Positions 28,837-38,237 of a stretch of DNA of 64,000 bases are shown here, one piece after another (within the stretch, counting starts at the first letter, position 1; each line of letters begins with the position of its first letter). This DNA is from Arthrobacter silviterrae (lineage in GTDB: Bacteria > Actinomycetota > Actinomycetes > Actinomycetales > Micrococcaceae): positions 1-64,000 of the forward strand of contig NZ_JAAKZI010000007.1 in assembly GCF_011045165.1 (NCBI RefSeq), given 5' to 3'. Made by a program: the position numbers and the translations under genes. The notes under the pieces are model-generated. The model was not told the DNA's origin. It did no database searches and was given only the letters and a program-made list of their open reading frames with translations.

Positions 28837-29841
28837 TCACTTTTGCGGGAGCCCCGCCTCGCGCAGGAGGGCGGGGAACCGTTCCCGGTCCAACATTTCA
28901 GCCCACGTCCAGCGGACAAATCCCACGCCTTGGGCGCGGATTTGGTCCTCCCGCGCCTTCTCCGCCAGCACCCGGTCCTGAATCGAGGCTCCGCCTCCCC
29001 AATCGGCGCGGAGATACTTTCCCTTCCCGTCGAATTCACCCACGAGCGCATGTTCCTCGAACCAAAAGTCCACTTTTGCCTCCCGGCCGTCGCGGAGGGC
29101 AAACGGCTTTTGGAGGATTGGTGCCGGGAATCCCAGCTGGAACATTTTTGCGCGGCTGATCGATTCGCCCGCCGAGCCGGACAGGGCCGACGCGAAGTTG
29201 ACCACGGCAAGAGTCCGATCGCGGGCGGCCCTGCTCTTGAAACTTCCCGCGGCAGACTTCAGCTCCTCCACGGCGAGCGCCGGACCCTGCGGGCCGTCGG
29301 TGAACCACCGCGGTTCACCCGGGGGCGGCGGGGAGCCGGCGGCCGCAAATTGGTTGACAGCATGGCGGGCCTCCGGAATCCTCAGCGCGGAGTCGCAGAC
29401 CGCCACGGCGTAGGGGAAGGACAGCTCCTTGATCAATGCCAGCGTGGTCGTCAGCTTGTCGGTGAGCAGAAACGGGCCGCACTGCACCATGCTGCCCGTC
29501 AGCGATCCGAAGTGGCGAATCACCCCGTTGTTGCTGCGGCCGCTGGTGGCGGTTTCCGTCACCACATGCAGCTTTGACGGCACTCCGACGATCCACAAGC
29601 CCCACAGTCGGGCCGCCGTCGCATGGCAAAATACCGGCTGCCGCGGTGCCAGGGCCTGGAATGCGGCAGCCTGCAGTCCGTACCGCTGGGCCGGGCTTGA
29701 ACCGTTCCAGTCCGCGGATTTCGCATAGACGCCGCGGCGGATACGCACCAGCTCACCCCTGTTCGTGCGCTGGGCGAGCTTCCGGGAATCTTGTCCCACG
29801 AGCCGCAAATCCGCCGGCAGGATCAGGCGTGACGTGTTCAT
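28837..29841 (-). CDS. AbiEi-type HTH domain protein with nuclease-like C-terminus, 334 aa
   Basis: The N-terminal 50 residues match the AbiEi antitoxin winged-helix pattern (QDSRKLAQRTNRGELVRIRRGVY). The middle is helical. The C-terminal 85 residues have a pattern shared with a second protein in this window (59538-60518): VGEFDGxGKY, then KAREDQIRAQG and FVRWTWAEM. That arrangement recalls DUF559/Vsr-like restriction-endonuclease folds, but I cannot confirm catalytic residues. No AbiEii toxin gene is adjacent, so it is not a simple toxin-antitoxin pair. Start ATG 29841 (MNTSRLILPADLRL); the frame stays open upstream through the palindrome at 29961. Both sides carry long palindromes. Confidence 0.75.
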   Translation of the reverse strand: MNTSRLILPADLRLVGQDSRKLAQRTNRGELVRIRRGVYAKSADWNGSSPAQRYGLQAAAFQALAPRQPVFCHATAARLWGLWIVGVPSKLHVVTETATSGRSNNGVIRHFGSLTGSMVQCGPFLLTDKLTTTLALIKELSFPYAVAVCDSALRIPEARHAVNQFAAAGSPPPPGEPRWFTDGPQGPALAVEELKSAAGSFKSRAARDRTLAVVNFASALSGSAGESISRAKMFQLGFPAPILQKPFALRDGREAKVDFWFEEHALVGEFDGKGKYLRADWGGGASIQDRVLAEKAREDQIRAQGVGFVRWTWAEMLDRERFPALLREAGLPQK

Positions 29842-29960
29842 GCCTCCCAGCGTGCCATCACGTGAACTGCCAGGTAAGGGGCAAATTTGCTTCTGTGGAT
29901 AACCTGCCAGCGTCCAGAAACCGGCGGCCATGGTGTCCTGATCCGGTGACAAACGTGAAA

Positions 29961-30020
29961 TGCCGCCGTTCCCGCATTTTGCCGCAGGTAGACAGGCGGC
30001 AAAATGCGGGAACGGCGGCA
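29961..30020. repeat. 60-bp palindromic element, 25-10-25 geometry (E1)
   Basis: A perfect 25-base inverted repeat (left arm 29961-29985, right arm 29996-30020, arm core CCGTTCCCGCATTTTGCCGC) encloses loop AGGTAGACAG. No T run follows. It lies 120 bases upstream of the AbiEi-like gene and 22 bases beyond the stop of the ABC permease gene. A 56/60 identical copy, inverted, is at 46246-46305. Confidence 0.92.
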
Positions 30021-30042
30021 AATTCCGTCCCGGCGGACCGGA

Positions 30043-32607
30043 TCAGTCCATGGCGAGGCCCTCAACGGGGGACAGCGTTGCCGCGCGGCGGGCGGGCACC
30101 ACGGAGGCGAGCAGTCCGGCCGCGGCGGCCACGGCCACTACAAGCAGCACCTGGGCCCACGGCACCACGGCCACCACTGTGGTGAAACCGCCCAGGGCGG
30201 ACTGGGCGCCGAGCCAGCCATACAGCACGCCCAGTGCGGAGCCGATGACGGCTGCCACCCCTGCAATGAGGACAGCCTCCAGCGCAAGCATCCCGCGCAA
30301 CTGGCCGCGGGTCAGGCCCAGTGCCCGCAGCAGCGAGTTCTCCCGCGTCCGCTCCAGCACCGAAAGCGACAGGGTGTTCGCCACGCCGATCAACGCAATG
30401 ACGATCGCCACGGCCAGCAGGCCCGTCACCACCAGCAGCAGGGTGTTGATGACCTGGTTGAACATGACCTTCTGCAGCACCGCACCGTCAACCTGGTTTT
30501 CATCAACATGCAGCGCCGACGCCAGCTCGGTGCGCAGCGTCGACAAGGCGTTTGCGCCCAGGGCTGGATTGACCTTGATCCACAGCTGTTCCGCGGTCCG
30601 GGACAGAACGGGGCTGCCGGCCGTTGCCGCCGGGAAGGAATCCAGTGTCACCAGCGGGGGAAATTCCCGCGTGGTGGCGACCCGCACGGAAAGCTGCGTG
30701 GCCTTGCCGGCATCAACCAGCGACGCCGTCCCGGCCTTCGCTGCTTGACTTCCCTTGGGCAGCACCACAGTGCCGGGAGCCGGGCGGTTCCCCGAGTTGC
30801 CGAGCAGGCGCGCCGCATCGGAGGAGGCAATGCCGTAGGCTGCCAGCTCCTGGCCGCCTGCCGTCACCGTCCCCACGGGCACCAGGCGGGCAACGGCCGA
30901 AACTCCCGGCAGTGCTGCAGCCTTGGCCAGTTCAGCATCCGTAAACGCAGGGGCCCCGGGCACCGCCATGGCTGTCAGGTCCACGGGGAAGTGGCTGGAC
31001 AGCTGTGATTCAAATGCCTGCCGCGCTGTGGCCGCGCCTGTCATCATCATGGTCACCAGGGTGACACCGATCAGCAGCGCCGAGGCCGTGGCGGTGGTCC
31101 GGCGCGGATTCCGCACGGCGTTTGCCTTGGCCATGGTGCCCGGGACCCCGGCGGGGCGGGCAAGGTGCCCCGTCAGGGCCACCAGCCGCGGGACAAAAAG
31201 CGATGCCGCCAGGATGATCCCCACGAACGATGCAGCCCCGGACGGCACCGCCAGCAGCAGCGAGGCCTTGAGCCCGCCGGCAACCAGTCCCACGCCGCCC
31301 GCCAGGATGAGCGCGATGCCCAGCCCCAGCCGTATGCGGCCCGCGGCATTGTGCATTGAGGCGTCGTCGGCCGGGCGCAGGGCTGCGAGCGGTGCCACGC
31401 GGGTGGCTGAACGTGCCGGAACAAGGGCGGCCACCACGGTCAGCAATGTGCCAACCACCAGCCCTGCAATGATGGACGACGCCGGCACCCCCAGGGTGGC
31501 GAACGCATAGTCGGGATTTTGGCGCAGCAGGCCAACGACGGCGGCCATGGTCCCCACTGCGGCGAGCACGCCCAGCACCGAGGCCACCAGCCCGACGACG
31601 GCGGCCTCGAGAATGACCGACCAGCGCACCTGCTTCCTGCTGGCGCCAACACAACGCAGCAGTGCCAGCTCACGGGTTCGCTGGGCCACCAGCACAGAGA
31701 AGGTGTTGGAGACGACCAGCCCGGAGACAAGCAGTGCGACGGCGGCGAAGGCGAGGAGAACGATCGTGAGGTGGTCCGAGCCGCCCGTGAAGGACTTGAC
31801 GGTGTTGGTGGTCAGCTGCTGCGGGGTGGCCACCTGGCCGGCCGGCAGCTTGAGCGCTGATTCGAGTGCCGTGGCGGCCGCGGCAACGTTGGTGCCCGGT
31901 GCCAGCTTGACGGCAATCGTTGCATAGCCGGCCACCGGGCCGGACACGGCGTCAACGGTGGAAGCCGTGGCGGCAAGCTGGGCCAGGCCTGAGAGTTGGG
32001 GGTCGGCGGATGCCGCCATGATCCCCGTGACGGTGGCCTTGACTGATGGCGGCACGGCGCTTGGCGGCGCGGCGATCGGCGCGGCGCCCTGGGTGCCTGA
32101 ACCGCCTTCGGCCTTTGCGCCGCCCCCTTGCGGGGATGCTGCGGAATTTCCCAGCAGCGAGACGGTGCTGCCGACAGCCAGGTGCCGGGCAGCCGCCGTC
32201 TTGGCGTCGACGGCCACCTGGCCGGCCGCCGTCGGCCATGAACCGCTCACCAGCGCCAGGGGCTCCAGCGCTGCCGAGGACGGGGTGTTGCGCAGGGTGG
32301 CGGCCACGGTGGCGTTGTCGGCCGTAACGGCCACCATTTCCTGCCGGAGGGGGTAGCTGGCTGCGATGCCCGGGGTCCGGGCGGCCGCGGCGGCTGACTC
32401 CGCGGTCAACGCGACGGAGTTGGTGGGGGAGGCCACGAGGTCGGCCTTGGCATAGGACTGGCCCAGGCTGGCAGTCAGCGAGGCCTGGGCGGAGGCGTTG
32501 ACCATGAGGGTGGCGGAGAGGAAGGCGACGGCGAGCAGCACGGCCAGGGTGATGGCAATGAAGCGGCGCGAGTGGTTCCTGAGCTGGCTGAGGGCAACGT
32601 GCAGCAT
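30043..32607 (-). CDS. ABC transporter permease, MacB/FtsX type, 854 aa
   Basis: This is a two-module FtsX-like permease: an N-terminal helix (FIAITLAVLLAVAFLSATLMV), a large extracellular domain (about residues 40-260), three helices, a loop with a further helix group, a second extracellular domain, and three more helices at the C-terminus. The FtsX signatures are LALLRCVGASRKQVRWSVIL and NSLLRALGLTRGQLRGMLAL. The start ATG 32607 is 4 bases after the stop of the ATPase gene, so they are one operon. Such Gram-positive pairs export peptides or lipids, or respond to antimicrobial peptides. The nearby response-regulator operon is a plausible controller. Confidence 0.92.
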   Translation of the reverse strand: MLHVALSQLRNHSRRFIAITLAVLLAVAFLSATLMVNASAQASLTASLGQSYAKADLVASPTNSVALTAESAAAAARTPGIAASYPLRQEMVAVTADNATVAATLRNTPSSAALEPLALVSGSWPTAAGQVAVDAKTAAARHLAVGSTVSLLGNSAASPQGGGAKAEGGSGTQGAAPIAAPPSAVPPSVKATVTGIMAASADPQLSGLAQLAATASTVDAVSGPVAGYATIAVKLAPGTNVAAAATALESALKLPAGQVATPQQLTTNTVKSFTGGSDHLTIVLLAFAAVALLVSGLVVSNTFSVLVAQRTRELALLRCVGASRKQVRWSVILEAAVVGLVASVLGVLAAVGTMAAVVGLLRQNPDYAFATLGVPASSIIAGLVVGTLLTVVAALVPARSATRVAPLAALRPADDASMHNAAGRIRLGLGIALILAGGVGLVAGGLKASLLLAVPSGAASFVGIILAASLFVPRLVALTGHLARPAGVPGTMAKANAVRNPRRTTATASALLIGVTLVTMMMTGAATARQAFESQLSSHFPVDLTAMAVPGAPAFTDAELAKAAALPGVSAVARLVPVGTVTAGGQELAAYGIASSDAARLLGNSGNRPAPGTVVLPKGSQAAKAGTASLVDAGKATQLSVRVATTREFPPLVTLDSFPAATAGSPVLSRTAEQLWIKVNPALGANALSTLRTELASALHVDENQVDGAVLQKVMFNQVINTLLLVVTGLLAVAIVIALIGVANTLSLSVLERTRENSLLRALGLTRGQLRGMLALEAVLIAGVAAVIGSALGVLYGWLGAQSALGGFTTVVAVVPWAQVLLVVAVAAAAGLLASVVPARRAATLSPVEGLAMD

Positions 32608-32611
32608 GTGC

Positions 32612-33364
32612 TCAGGCCCCCAGGGAGGCGAGCGAAGCAAGCACTGACTCGGCGGTGGGGCTGTCCAGCTCGCCCACCAGTTCGCCGTCGTTCATTAACA
32701 CCACGCGGTCGGCGTAGGAGGCGGCCACCGGGTCGTGCGTGACCATGATGATGCTCTGTCCCATCTCGCGGGAAGAGCGGCGGAGCATGCCCAGCACCTC
32801 GGCGCCGGAGCGGGAATCGAGGTTGCCGGTGGGCTCGTCGCCGAAGATGACGTCGGGACGGGTCAGGAGTGCGCGGGCCACGGCGACGCGCTGCTGCTGG
32901 CCGCCGGAGAGCTCGTGCGGCTTGTGCTTCAGCCTGTCGACCAGGCCCAGCGTGGTGGTGACAAAGGCGAACCATTCCGCGTCCACCTTGCCCCCGGCCA
33001 GTGCCACGGGCAGGGTGATGTTGGCTTCCGCGGTGAGTGTGGGGACCAGGTTGAAGGCCTGGAACACGAAGCCGATCCGGTCCCGCCGCAGTTGGGTCAG
33101 CGCCTTGTCGTTGAGGGCGGTCAGCTCCGTGTCGCCCAGGTGGATGGTGCCTCCCGTGACGGAATCGAGCCCGGCCAGGCAGTGCATCAGGGTGGACTTG
33201 CCCGAACCGGAGGGGCCCATAATGGCGGTGAACTGGCCGGCGGGGAAGTCCAGGTCCACGCCCTTCAGCGCAGCCACCTCCGTGTCGCCTCTGCCATACG
33301 TCTTGCGCAGTCCGCGGGCCTGGACAGCAAGGGTACGCTGGTTTTTCTCAGTGATGATGGTCAT
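32612..33364 (-). CDS. ABC transporter ATP-binding protein, MacB/LolD type, 250 aa
   Basis: The ATPase has Walker A MGPSGSGKST (residues 49-58), the Q-loop FVFQAFNLVPTLT, the signature LSGGQQQRVAVARAL and Walker B VIFGDEPTGNLDS, with the switch His in MVTHDP. FNLVPTLTAEANITLP is typical of the MacB/LolD subgroup. It is the first gene of a two-gene operon with the permease downstream. A 24-base stem palindrome lies about 110 bases upstream (33473-33531). Confidence 0.95.
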   Translation of the reverse strand: MTIITEKNQRTLAVQARGLRKTYGRGDTEVAALKGVDLDFPAGQFTAIMGPSGSGKSTLMHCLAGLDSVTGGTIHLGDTELTALNDKALTQLRRDRIGFVFQAFNLVPTLTAEANITLPVALAGGKVDAEWFAFVTTTLGLVDRLKHKPHELSGGQQQRVAVARALLTRPDVIFGDEPTGNLDSRSGAEVLGMLRRSSREMGQSIIMVTHDPVAASYADRVVLMNDGELVGELDSPTAESVLASLASLGA

Positions 33365-33472
33365 GGCCCCAGCCTATTTGCGGCCGGGGCCGCCGCGGAT
33401 CGGAGCACGGGAGGATATGCGCCGGGTTTTCGACGCCGGGGCCTCCTACCACGGGATGACCCGCCACGCCCC

Positions 33473-33531
33473 TCGAACCGGCACTTAACGTGGATGTTCC
33501 GCGCAAACATCCACGTTAAATGCCCGTTCGG
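33473..33531. repeat. long palindrome between the two-component operon and the ABC operon
   Basis: An inverted repeat of about 26 bases per arm with three poor pairs encloses a 7-base loop; the inner arm is TTAACGTGGATGTT with its complement AACATCCACGTTAA. There is no T run. Its size (59 bases) is close to that of the 60-bp elements, but the sequence and odd loop differ, so I treat it as a separate element. Confidence 0.75.
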
Positions 33532-33545
33532 CGAGAGGGCAGCCG

Positions 33546-34250
33546 TCAGCCGGGGGAGACGATCCCTGTCTCATACGCCAGGACAACCACCTGAACGCGG
33601 TCGCGGGCGTTCAACTTGGCCAGGATGTGGCCCACATGCGTCTTGACGGTGGCCTCGGAAACGAACAGCTGTGCCGCAATTTCCGGGTTGGAGAGGCCAT
33701 TGGCGATCAGCACAAAAACCTCGTGCTCGCGCGCCGTCAGTGACGCCACGGCCGCCGCATTGGCGTCGCTGGCCGGGCTCGGGGCGGAGAGCATGGGCGC
33801 CACGTGGTCCAGCAGCCGGCGCGTGGTGGACGGGGCAATGACCGCGTCCCCGGCAAACACTGTGCGGATGGCGCCAAGCAGTTCCTCGGGCGGGGCATCC
33901 TTGAGGAGGAACCCGCTGGCCCCGGCCTGGATCGCCGACAGGGCATATTCGTCGAGGTCAAAGGTGGTCAGCACCACGATCTTCAGCTCCGACAGCCACG
34001 ATCCCGCCGGCGCGCCCTTGATCCGTTCCATGAGCCGGCGGGTGGTCTCAATCCCGTCCATGCCCGGCATGCGCACGTCCATGAGCACCACGTCGGCAGC
34101 CACGGCAGCCAGCCCGGCCAGGGCCTCGATCCCATTGCCGGCCTCCACCACCACGGCCAGATCGGGCTGCGAGTTGATCAACATGCCGAAGCCGGAGCGG
34201 ACCAACTGCTGGTCGTCCACCAAGGCCACACGGATGGGAACGGATGTCAT
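33546..34250 (-). CDS. LuxR-family response regulator (NarL type), 234 aa
   Basis: The receiver domain has the acidic pair VDDQQLV (residues 11-17) and phosphoacceptor Asp58 in LMDVRMPGMDG, with the later Lys in FLLKDAPPEEL. The C-terminal LuxR helix-turn-helix reads LTAREHEVFVLIANGLSNPE then AAQLFVSEATVKTHVGHIL. Its ATG directly follows the stop of the histidine kinase gene (TGA-ATG), so kinase and regulator are coupled. It is the natural partner of the kinase and may control the neighbouring ABC exporter, as in LiaRS or DesKR-like systems. Confidence 0.95.
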   Translation of the reverse strand: MTSVPIRVALVDDQQLVRSGFGMLINSQPDLAVVVEAGNGIEALAGLAAVAADVVLMDVRMPGMDGIETTRRLMERIKGAPAGSWLSELKIVVLTTFDLDEYALSAIQAGASGFLLKDAPPEELLGAIRTVFAGDAVIAPSTTRRLLDHVAPMLSAPSPASDANAAAVASLTAREHEVFVLIANGLSNPEIAAQLFVSEATVKTHVGHILAKLNARDRVQVVVLAYETGIVSPG

Positions 34251-35543
34251 TCAGGCCTCCGAATAGGGGATGAGTGCGGCGATGCCGAAGCCGCCGCCGG
34301 CGAGCGGTTTGGCGGTCAGGGTTCCATCGTAGAGCTTGACGCGTTCGGCCATGCCGCGCAGGCCGTTCCCGCCAGACGCCCCAACCGCAGCAGGGCCGGG
34401 AGGCGGGCCGGCTGCCGCCGGGGACGGCTGGGAGCCGCGGCCGGGCGCGGGGGAGGGTGCGCCGTCGTGCCTGGAAACGGTGTCAGCGAACGACGCCGTT
34501 GCCCCCCTTCCGTTGTCCCGCACCGACACTTCCAGGCCCCGTGCGGTCCAGTTCAGCAATACGTCGGCCCGGGCGTTGGGCCCGGCGTGCTTGATGACAT
34601 TGGTCAGGCCCTCCTGCACCATGCGATAGGCCGTGAGTTCCGCCCCCGGGGGGAGGGCGCGCCGGGCGGTGCCGGTGACGGTGTAGGAGACGGGCAGGCC
34701 CGTGGCGCGGATGCCGAGGAGGAGCTCGTCCAGGTCCGGCAGGCCCGGCAGGGGGCGCATGGGGGCGTCGGTGCCGCCGCGCAGCACGCCCAGCAGGCGG
34801 CGCATTTCCTGCAGCGAGGTGCGGCCCGTTTCGGCGATGGTGGCCAGCGTGGCCGGGGCCACCTCGGGATTCGCGGCCGCCGCGTACCGTGCGCCGTCGG
34901 CCTGGGCAATGATGACCGAGAGGGAGTGTGCCACGATGTCGTGCATTTCGCGGGCGATGTGGGCGCGTTCGTCGCTGGCCGCCAGCTCGCGTTCCTGCTG
35001 GGCTTCGATTTCCAGCCGGTGCGCCCTGTCCTCCAGGGCCTGTTCGCGCAGCCGTTTGGTCCGGGTCAGGTCCCCGGCCGTCCAGCTGAACAGCACCAGC
35101 ACCCACACCGTCAGCACCAGCACCATCCCGTAGGGGAGCGCGGCCACGGAGCTTGAGGTGAGGTTGACGAAGAAGCGGGTGACCATCATGACGGCGCCCA
35201 GCAGTGCCAGCACCAGCCCCCCGAGGGACGCCCAGCGGGGGCCAAACGCCGCCAAGGCGTACACGATGACCGGGACGGCCACGTCGGCCGGCATCGGGTG
35301 GACGGACAGGCCCCACTGCAGGATGGCGGCGGCCGCAATGATCGCACCGGCCATGGCGGTGCGCGTGCGGCGCCAGGCCAGGGGAAACACCAGCAGCACG
35401 GAGAACAGGGCGCCGCCGAGCCTGTCGGATCCCGTCGAGCCGGCCAGGACCCCAAACGGCGCCACCACCAGCAGGAGCACGCCCATGAGGACAAAGTCCA
35501 CGGCAAAGCGGTGCTGCCGGAACCAGTCGTAGACGGAAGTCAT
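34251..35543 (-). CDS. sensor histidine kinase, DesK/LiaS type (HisKA_3), 430 aa
   Basis: The first 155 residues hold about five membrane helices and almost no extracellular domain, so it probably senses the membrane itself. A coiled-coil linker (RTKRLREQALEDRAHRLEIE) leads to the HisKA_3 dimerisation motif AHIAREMHDIVAHSLSVI, with phosphoacceptor His201. The ATPase domain ends with the G-box region GNGLRGMAERVKLYDG. A Pro/Gly-rich insert lies in the ATP-lid region (SPAPGRGSQPSPAAAGPPPG), not normal for the family. ATG 35543 is chosen over the longer frame. The response regulator follows without a gap. Confidence 0.94.
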   Translation of the reverse strand: MTSVYDWFRQHRFAVDFVLMGVLLLVVAPFGVLAGSTGSDRLGGALFSVLLVFPLAWRRTRTAMAGAIIAAAAILQWGLSVHPMPADVAVPVIVYALAAFGPRWASLGGLVLALLGAVMMVTRFFVNLTSSSVAALPYGMVLVLTVWVLVLFSWTAGDLTRTKRLREQALEDRAHRLEIEAQQERELAASDERAHIAREMHDIVAHSLSVIIAQADGARYAAAANPEVAPATLATIAETGRTSLQEMRRLLGVLRGGTDAPMRPLPGLPDLDELLLGIRATGLPVSYTVTGTARRALPPGAELTAYRMVQEGLTNVIKHAGPNARADVLLNWTARGLEVSVRDNGRGATASFADTVSRHDGAPSPAPGRGSQPSPAAAGPPPGPAAVGASGGNGLRGMAERVKLYDGTLTAKPLAGGGFGIAALIPYSEA

Positions 35544-35676
35544 GATCACTGGACCAACTCTAGGCCGGATCGGCGCGGGGGCGCGTCCTGCCACGGGTGG
35601 AGATTCCGCCCCGCGGAGTGTCTCAAACTGTGAGATCAGCTGCCCATCATGTGGATGATTTCGCTAGGGTTGGGGC

Positions 35677-36729
35677 ATGAGCGCATCGATTGACATTGCA
35701 GTAATCGCCGGTGACGGCATCGGCCCCGAAGTAACGGCGGAGGCCGTCAAGGTCCTGAAAGAGGCCACGGCCTCCGACGGCGTTGAGCTGAAGATCACGG
35801 ACTACGAGCTGGGCGCCGCGCACTGGCTAGCCACCGGGGAAACCCTCACCGATGCCACCATTGACGCCCTGCGCGGCCATGACGCCATCCTCTTTGGCGC
35901 GGTGGGGGCAGCCCCCGGCGACACCAGCATCCCCTCCGGGCTGATCGAGCGCGAACTGCTGCTCAAGCTGCGGTTCAGCCTGGACCATTACGTCAACCTC
36001 CGCCCGTCCCGCCTGTACCGCGGTGTGGCGTCACCGCTCGCGGACCCCGGCGCCATCGATTTCGTGGTGGTTCGCGAAGGGACCGAGGGCCCGTACGTGG
36101 GCAACGGCGGCGTGCTGCGCAAGGGCACCCCGCAGGAGATTGCCACGGAGGTGTCGGTCAACACCGCCTTCGGCGTGGAGCGCGTGGTGCGGGACGGTTT
36201 CCGCCGGGCCAATGAGCGCCCGCGCAAGAAGCTCACGTACGTGCACAAGCACAACGTCCTGGTGCACGCGGGGCACCTGTGGAAGCGCACCGTGGAGGCC
36301 GTTGCCGCGGAATTCCCCGACGTTGCCGTGGACTACCTGCATGTGGACGCCGCCACGATTTTCCTGGTCACCGACCCGGCACGCTTTGACGTCATTGTCA
36401 CGGACAACCTCTTTGGCGACATTATTACCGACCTGGCCGCTGCCGTCACGGGCGGGATCGGCCTGGCCGCCTCCGGCAACATCAACATGGACCGCACCGC
36501 GCCGTCCATGTTTGAACCGGTCCACGGCTCCGCACCGGACATTGCCGGCCAGCAAAAAGCTGATCCGACGGCGGCCATCCTGTCCGCGGCACTCCTGCTC
36601 GAACACCTTGGCCACGGGGCCGCGGCCGCCCGCATTGAAGCAGCCGTCGCCGCCGACATTGCGGGCCGCAACCCGGCGTCAGCCCGCCCGACCAGCGCGA
36701 TAGGCGACGCCATAGCGGCAGCCCTCTGA
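35677..36729 (+). CDS. leuB: 3-isopropylmalate dehydrogenase, 350 aa
   Basis: LeuB oxidises and decarboxylates 3-isopropylmalate in leucine synthesis. Segments include [16 protein letters not shown] at the N-terminus, the substrate Arg motif [10 protein letters not shown] (near 108-117), [15 protein letters not shown], the Mg-binding [15 protein letters not shown] (near 243-257) and [13 protein letters not shown], which binds NAD. Actinobacterial-type length. A TAGGGT box lies shortly before the ATG at 35677 and there is no ribosome site, so it may be leaderless. It is a separate unit from leuCD and lies just before ilvE. Confidence 0.96.
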   Translation: MSASIDIAVIAGDGIGPEVTAEAVKVLKEATASDGVELKITDYELGAAHWLATGETLTDATIDALRGHDAILFGAVGAAPGDTSIPSGLIERELLLKLRFSLDHYVNLRPSRLYRGVASPLADPGAIDFVVVREGTEGPYVGNGGVLRKGTPQEIATEVSVNTAFGVERVVRDGFRRANERPRKKLTYVHKHNVLVHAGHLWKRTVEAVAAEFPDVAVDYLHVDAATIFLVTDPARFDVIVTDNLFGDIITDLAAAVTGGIGLAASGNINMDRTAPSMFEPVHGSAPDIAGQQKADPTAAILSAALLLEHLGHGAAAARIEAAVAADIAGRNPASARPTSAIGDAIAAAL

Positions 36730-36904
36730 CCGGCGTCGTGCCTGTCGGGGGAGCCGGGCTGTGCAGGAGTACGCTTAACCAATAGAGTGAGTGCACCGTA
36801 ACTGAAATCCCCGGTGCATGAACACAATTCACGGCACGGATTTTCGGCACCAATCTCCGCCCAGGCTGGCACAAGCAATGAGGCGAAAACCATGTGGAGG
36901 AAGC

Positions 36905-38017
36905 ATGACACAGACAGCAAATGGGCTGGCATTCACCCGGCAGCCCAACACGAATCCGAAGAGTGACGCCGAGCGGGCAGCCATTTTGGCCAACCCCGGC
37001 TTTGGCGACTACTTCACGGACCACACCGCTGTCGTGGACTTCACGATTGACGCGAACGGGCAGGGCGGCTGGGGCAATGCGCGCATTGAACCCTACGGTC
37101 CCATCGCCATGGACCCCGCCGCCGCGGTGCTGCACTACGGCCAGGAAATCTTTGAGGGCCTGAAGGCATACCGCCACGCCGACGGCTCCGTGTGGAGCTT
37201 CCGTCCCGAAGCCAACGCAGCCCGCTTCAACACCTCGGCACGCCGCCTGGCACTGCCCGAACTGCCCGAAGAGGTCTTCATCGAGTCGCTGCGCCAGCTG
37301 GTCGCCGCCGACCAGGCCTGGGTTCCGTCCGGCGACGGCGAGGCCCTGTACCTGCGCCCGTTCATGATCGCCACCGAGGCGTTCCTGGGCGTCCGCCCGG
37401 CCCGCGAGGTGTCCTACCGCGTCATCGCCTCGCCGGCGGGCAACTACTTTGGCGGCGAGCTCAAACCCGTCTCCATCTGGCTCTCCACCAGCTATGCGCG
37501 TGCGGGCGAGGGCGGCACGGGCGAGGCCAAGTGCGGCGGCAACTACGCAGCCTCGCTGGCCGCGCAGATGGAGGCCGAGGCCCAGGGCTGCAAGCAGGTG
37601 CTGTTCCTTGACCCGTTCAACGACAACGCCATCGAAGAGCTCGGCGGCATGAACATCTTCTTCGTGTTCAGGGACGGCCGGCTGGTCACGCCCGCGCTCA
37701 ACGGCCACATCCTGCACGGCATCACGCGGTCCTCGGTCATGCAGCTGGCCGCCGACCGCGGTCTCAAGGTGGAGGAACGCAAGATCACGATCGACGAGTG
37801 GCGAACCGGTGTGGCCTCGGGGGAGATCACCGAGGCGTTCGCGTGCGGCACGGCCGCCGTCATCACCCCCATCGGCGAGCTGAAGACGGCCGAGGGCACC
37901 ATCGCATCGCCCGGTTCCGGCGCCGGCGAGGTCACCATGGCCATCCGCGAGCAGCTCCTGGGCATCCAGACCGGTGCCGTGGAAGACCTGCACGGCTGGC
38001 TTACCCGCCTGGTGTAG
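36905..38017 (+). CDS. ilvE: branched-chain amino-acid aminotransferase, 370 aa
   Basis: IlvE makes the last step to valine, leucine and isoleucine with glutamate as amino donor. It is a PLP fold type IV enzyme: the Schiff-base Lys lies in GTGEAKCGGNYAASLAAQ, preceded by the phosphate-site Arg region YLRPFMIATE, and followed by LGGMNIFFVF and TRSSVMQLA. AGGAAGC just before ATG 36905 is the ribosome site; an in-frame ATG at 36818 has none. An 8-base inverted repeat (TGCACCG ... CGGTGCA) lies upstream near 36793-36819 and could be regulatory. Confidence 0.95.
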   Translation: MTQTANGLAFTRQPNTNPKSDAERAAILANPGFGDYFTDHTAVVDFTIDANGQGGWGNARIEPYGPIAMDPAAAVLHYGQEIFEGLKAYRHADGSVWSFRPEANAARFNTSARRLALPELPEEVFIESLRQLVAADQAWVPSGDGEALYLRPFMIATEAFLGVRPAREVSYRVIASPAGNYFGGELKPVSIWLSTSYARAGEGGTGEAKCGGNYAASLAAQMEAEAQGCKQVLFLDPFNDNAIEELGGMNIFFVFRDGRLVTPALNGHILHGITRSSVMQLAADRGLKVEERKITIDEWRTGVASGEITEAFACGTAAVITPIGELKTAEGTIASPGSGAGEVTMAIREQLLGIQTGAVEDLHGWLTRLV

Positions 38018-38237
38018 TTCGCTTTCCTGCTTGCTTAAGAACGACGCCGGGTCCCTGCCTGGGTGGGTGGCCCGGCGCCGGCGCGGGCTGCGTGCCATCA
38101 TGGCCTCGCGTATTCGAGGGCGGCCATAGCAGGAAATCCTTGTTTTACGCTGTGAAATTGCAGTAGATTTCTTTCAGTCGCTTCCTGCCACGACGTGGAG
38201 TCCAGTCACTGCGACGGGATTATTATTTGGGGGCCTC

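Noticed and set aside
28837-29841. Type IV AbiE toxin-antitoxin system
   Set aside because: No AbiEii nucleotidyltransferase gene lies on either side of this or the second AbiEi-like gene; only the antitoxin-type HTH is shared.
33473-33531. Rho-independent terminator for the response-regulator operon
   Set aside because: Long stem but no T run on either strand; kept as a palindromic repeat instead.
33473-33531. Membership of this palindrome in the 60-bp 25-10-25 family
   Set aside because: Total size is similar, but the loop is 7 bases, the symmetry centre is odd and the arms do not match E1-E5.
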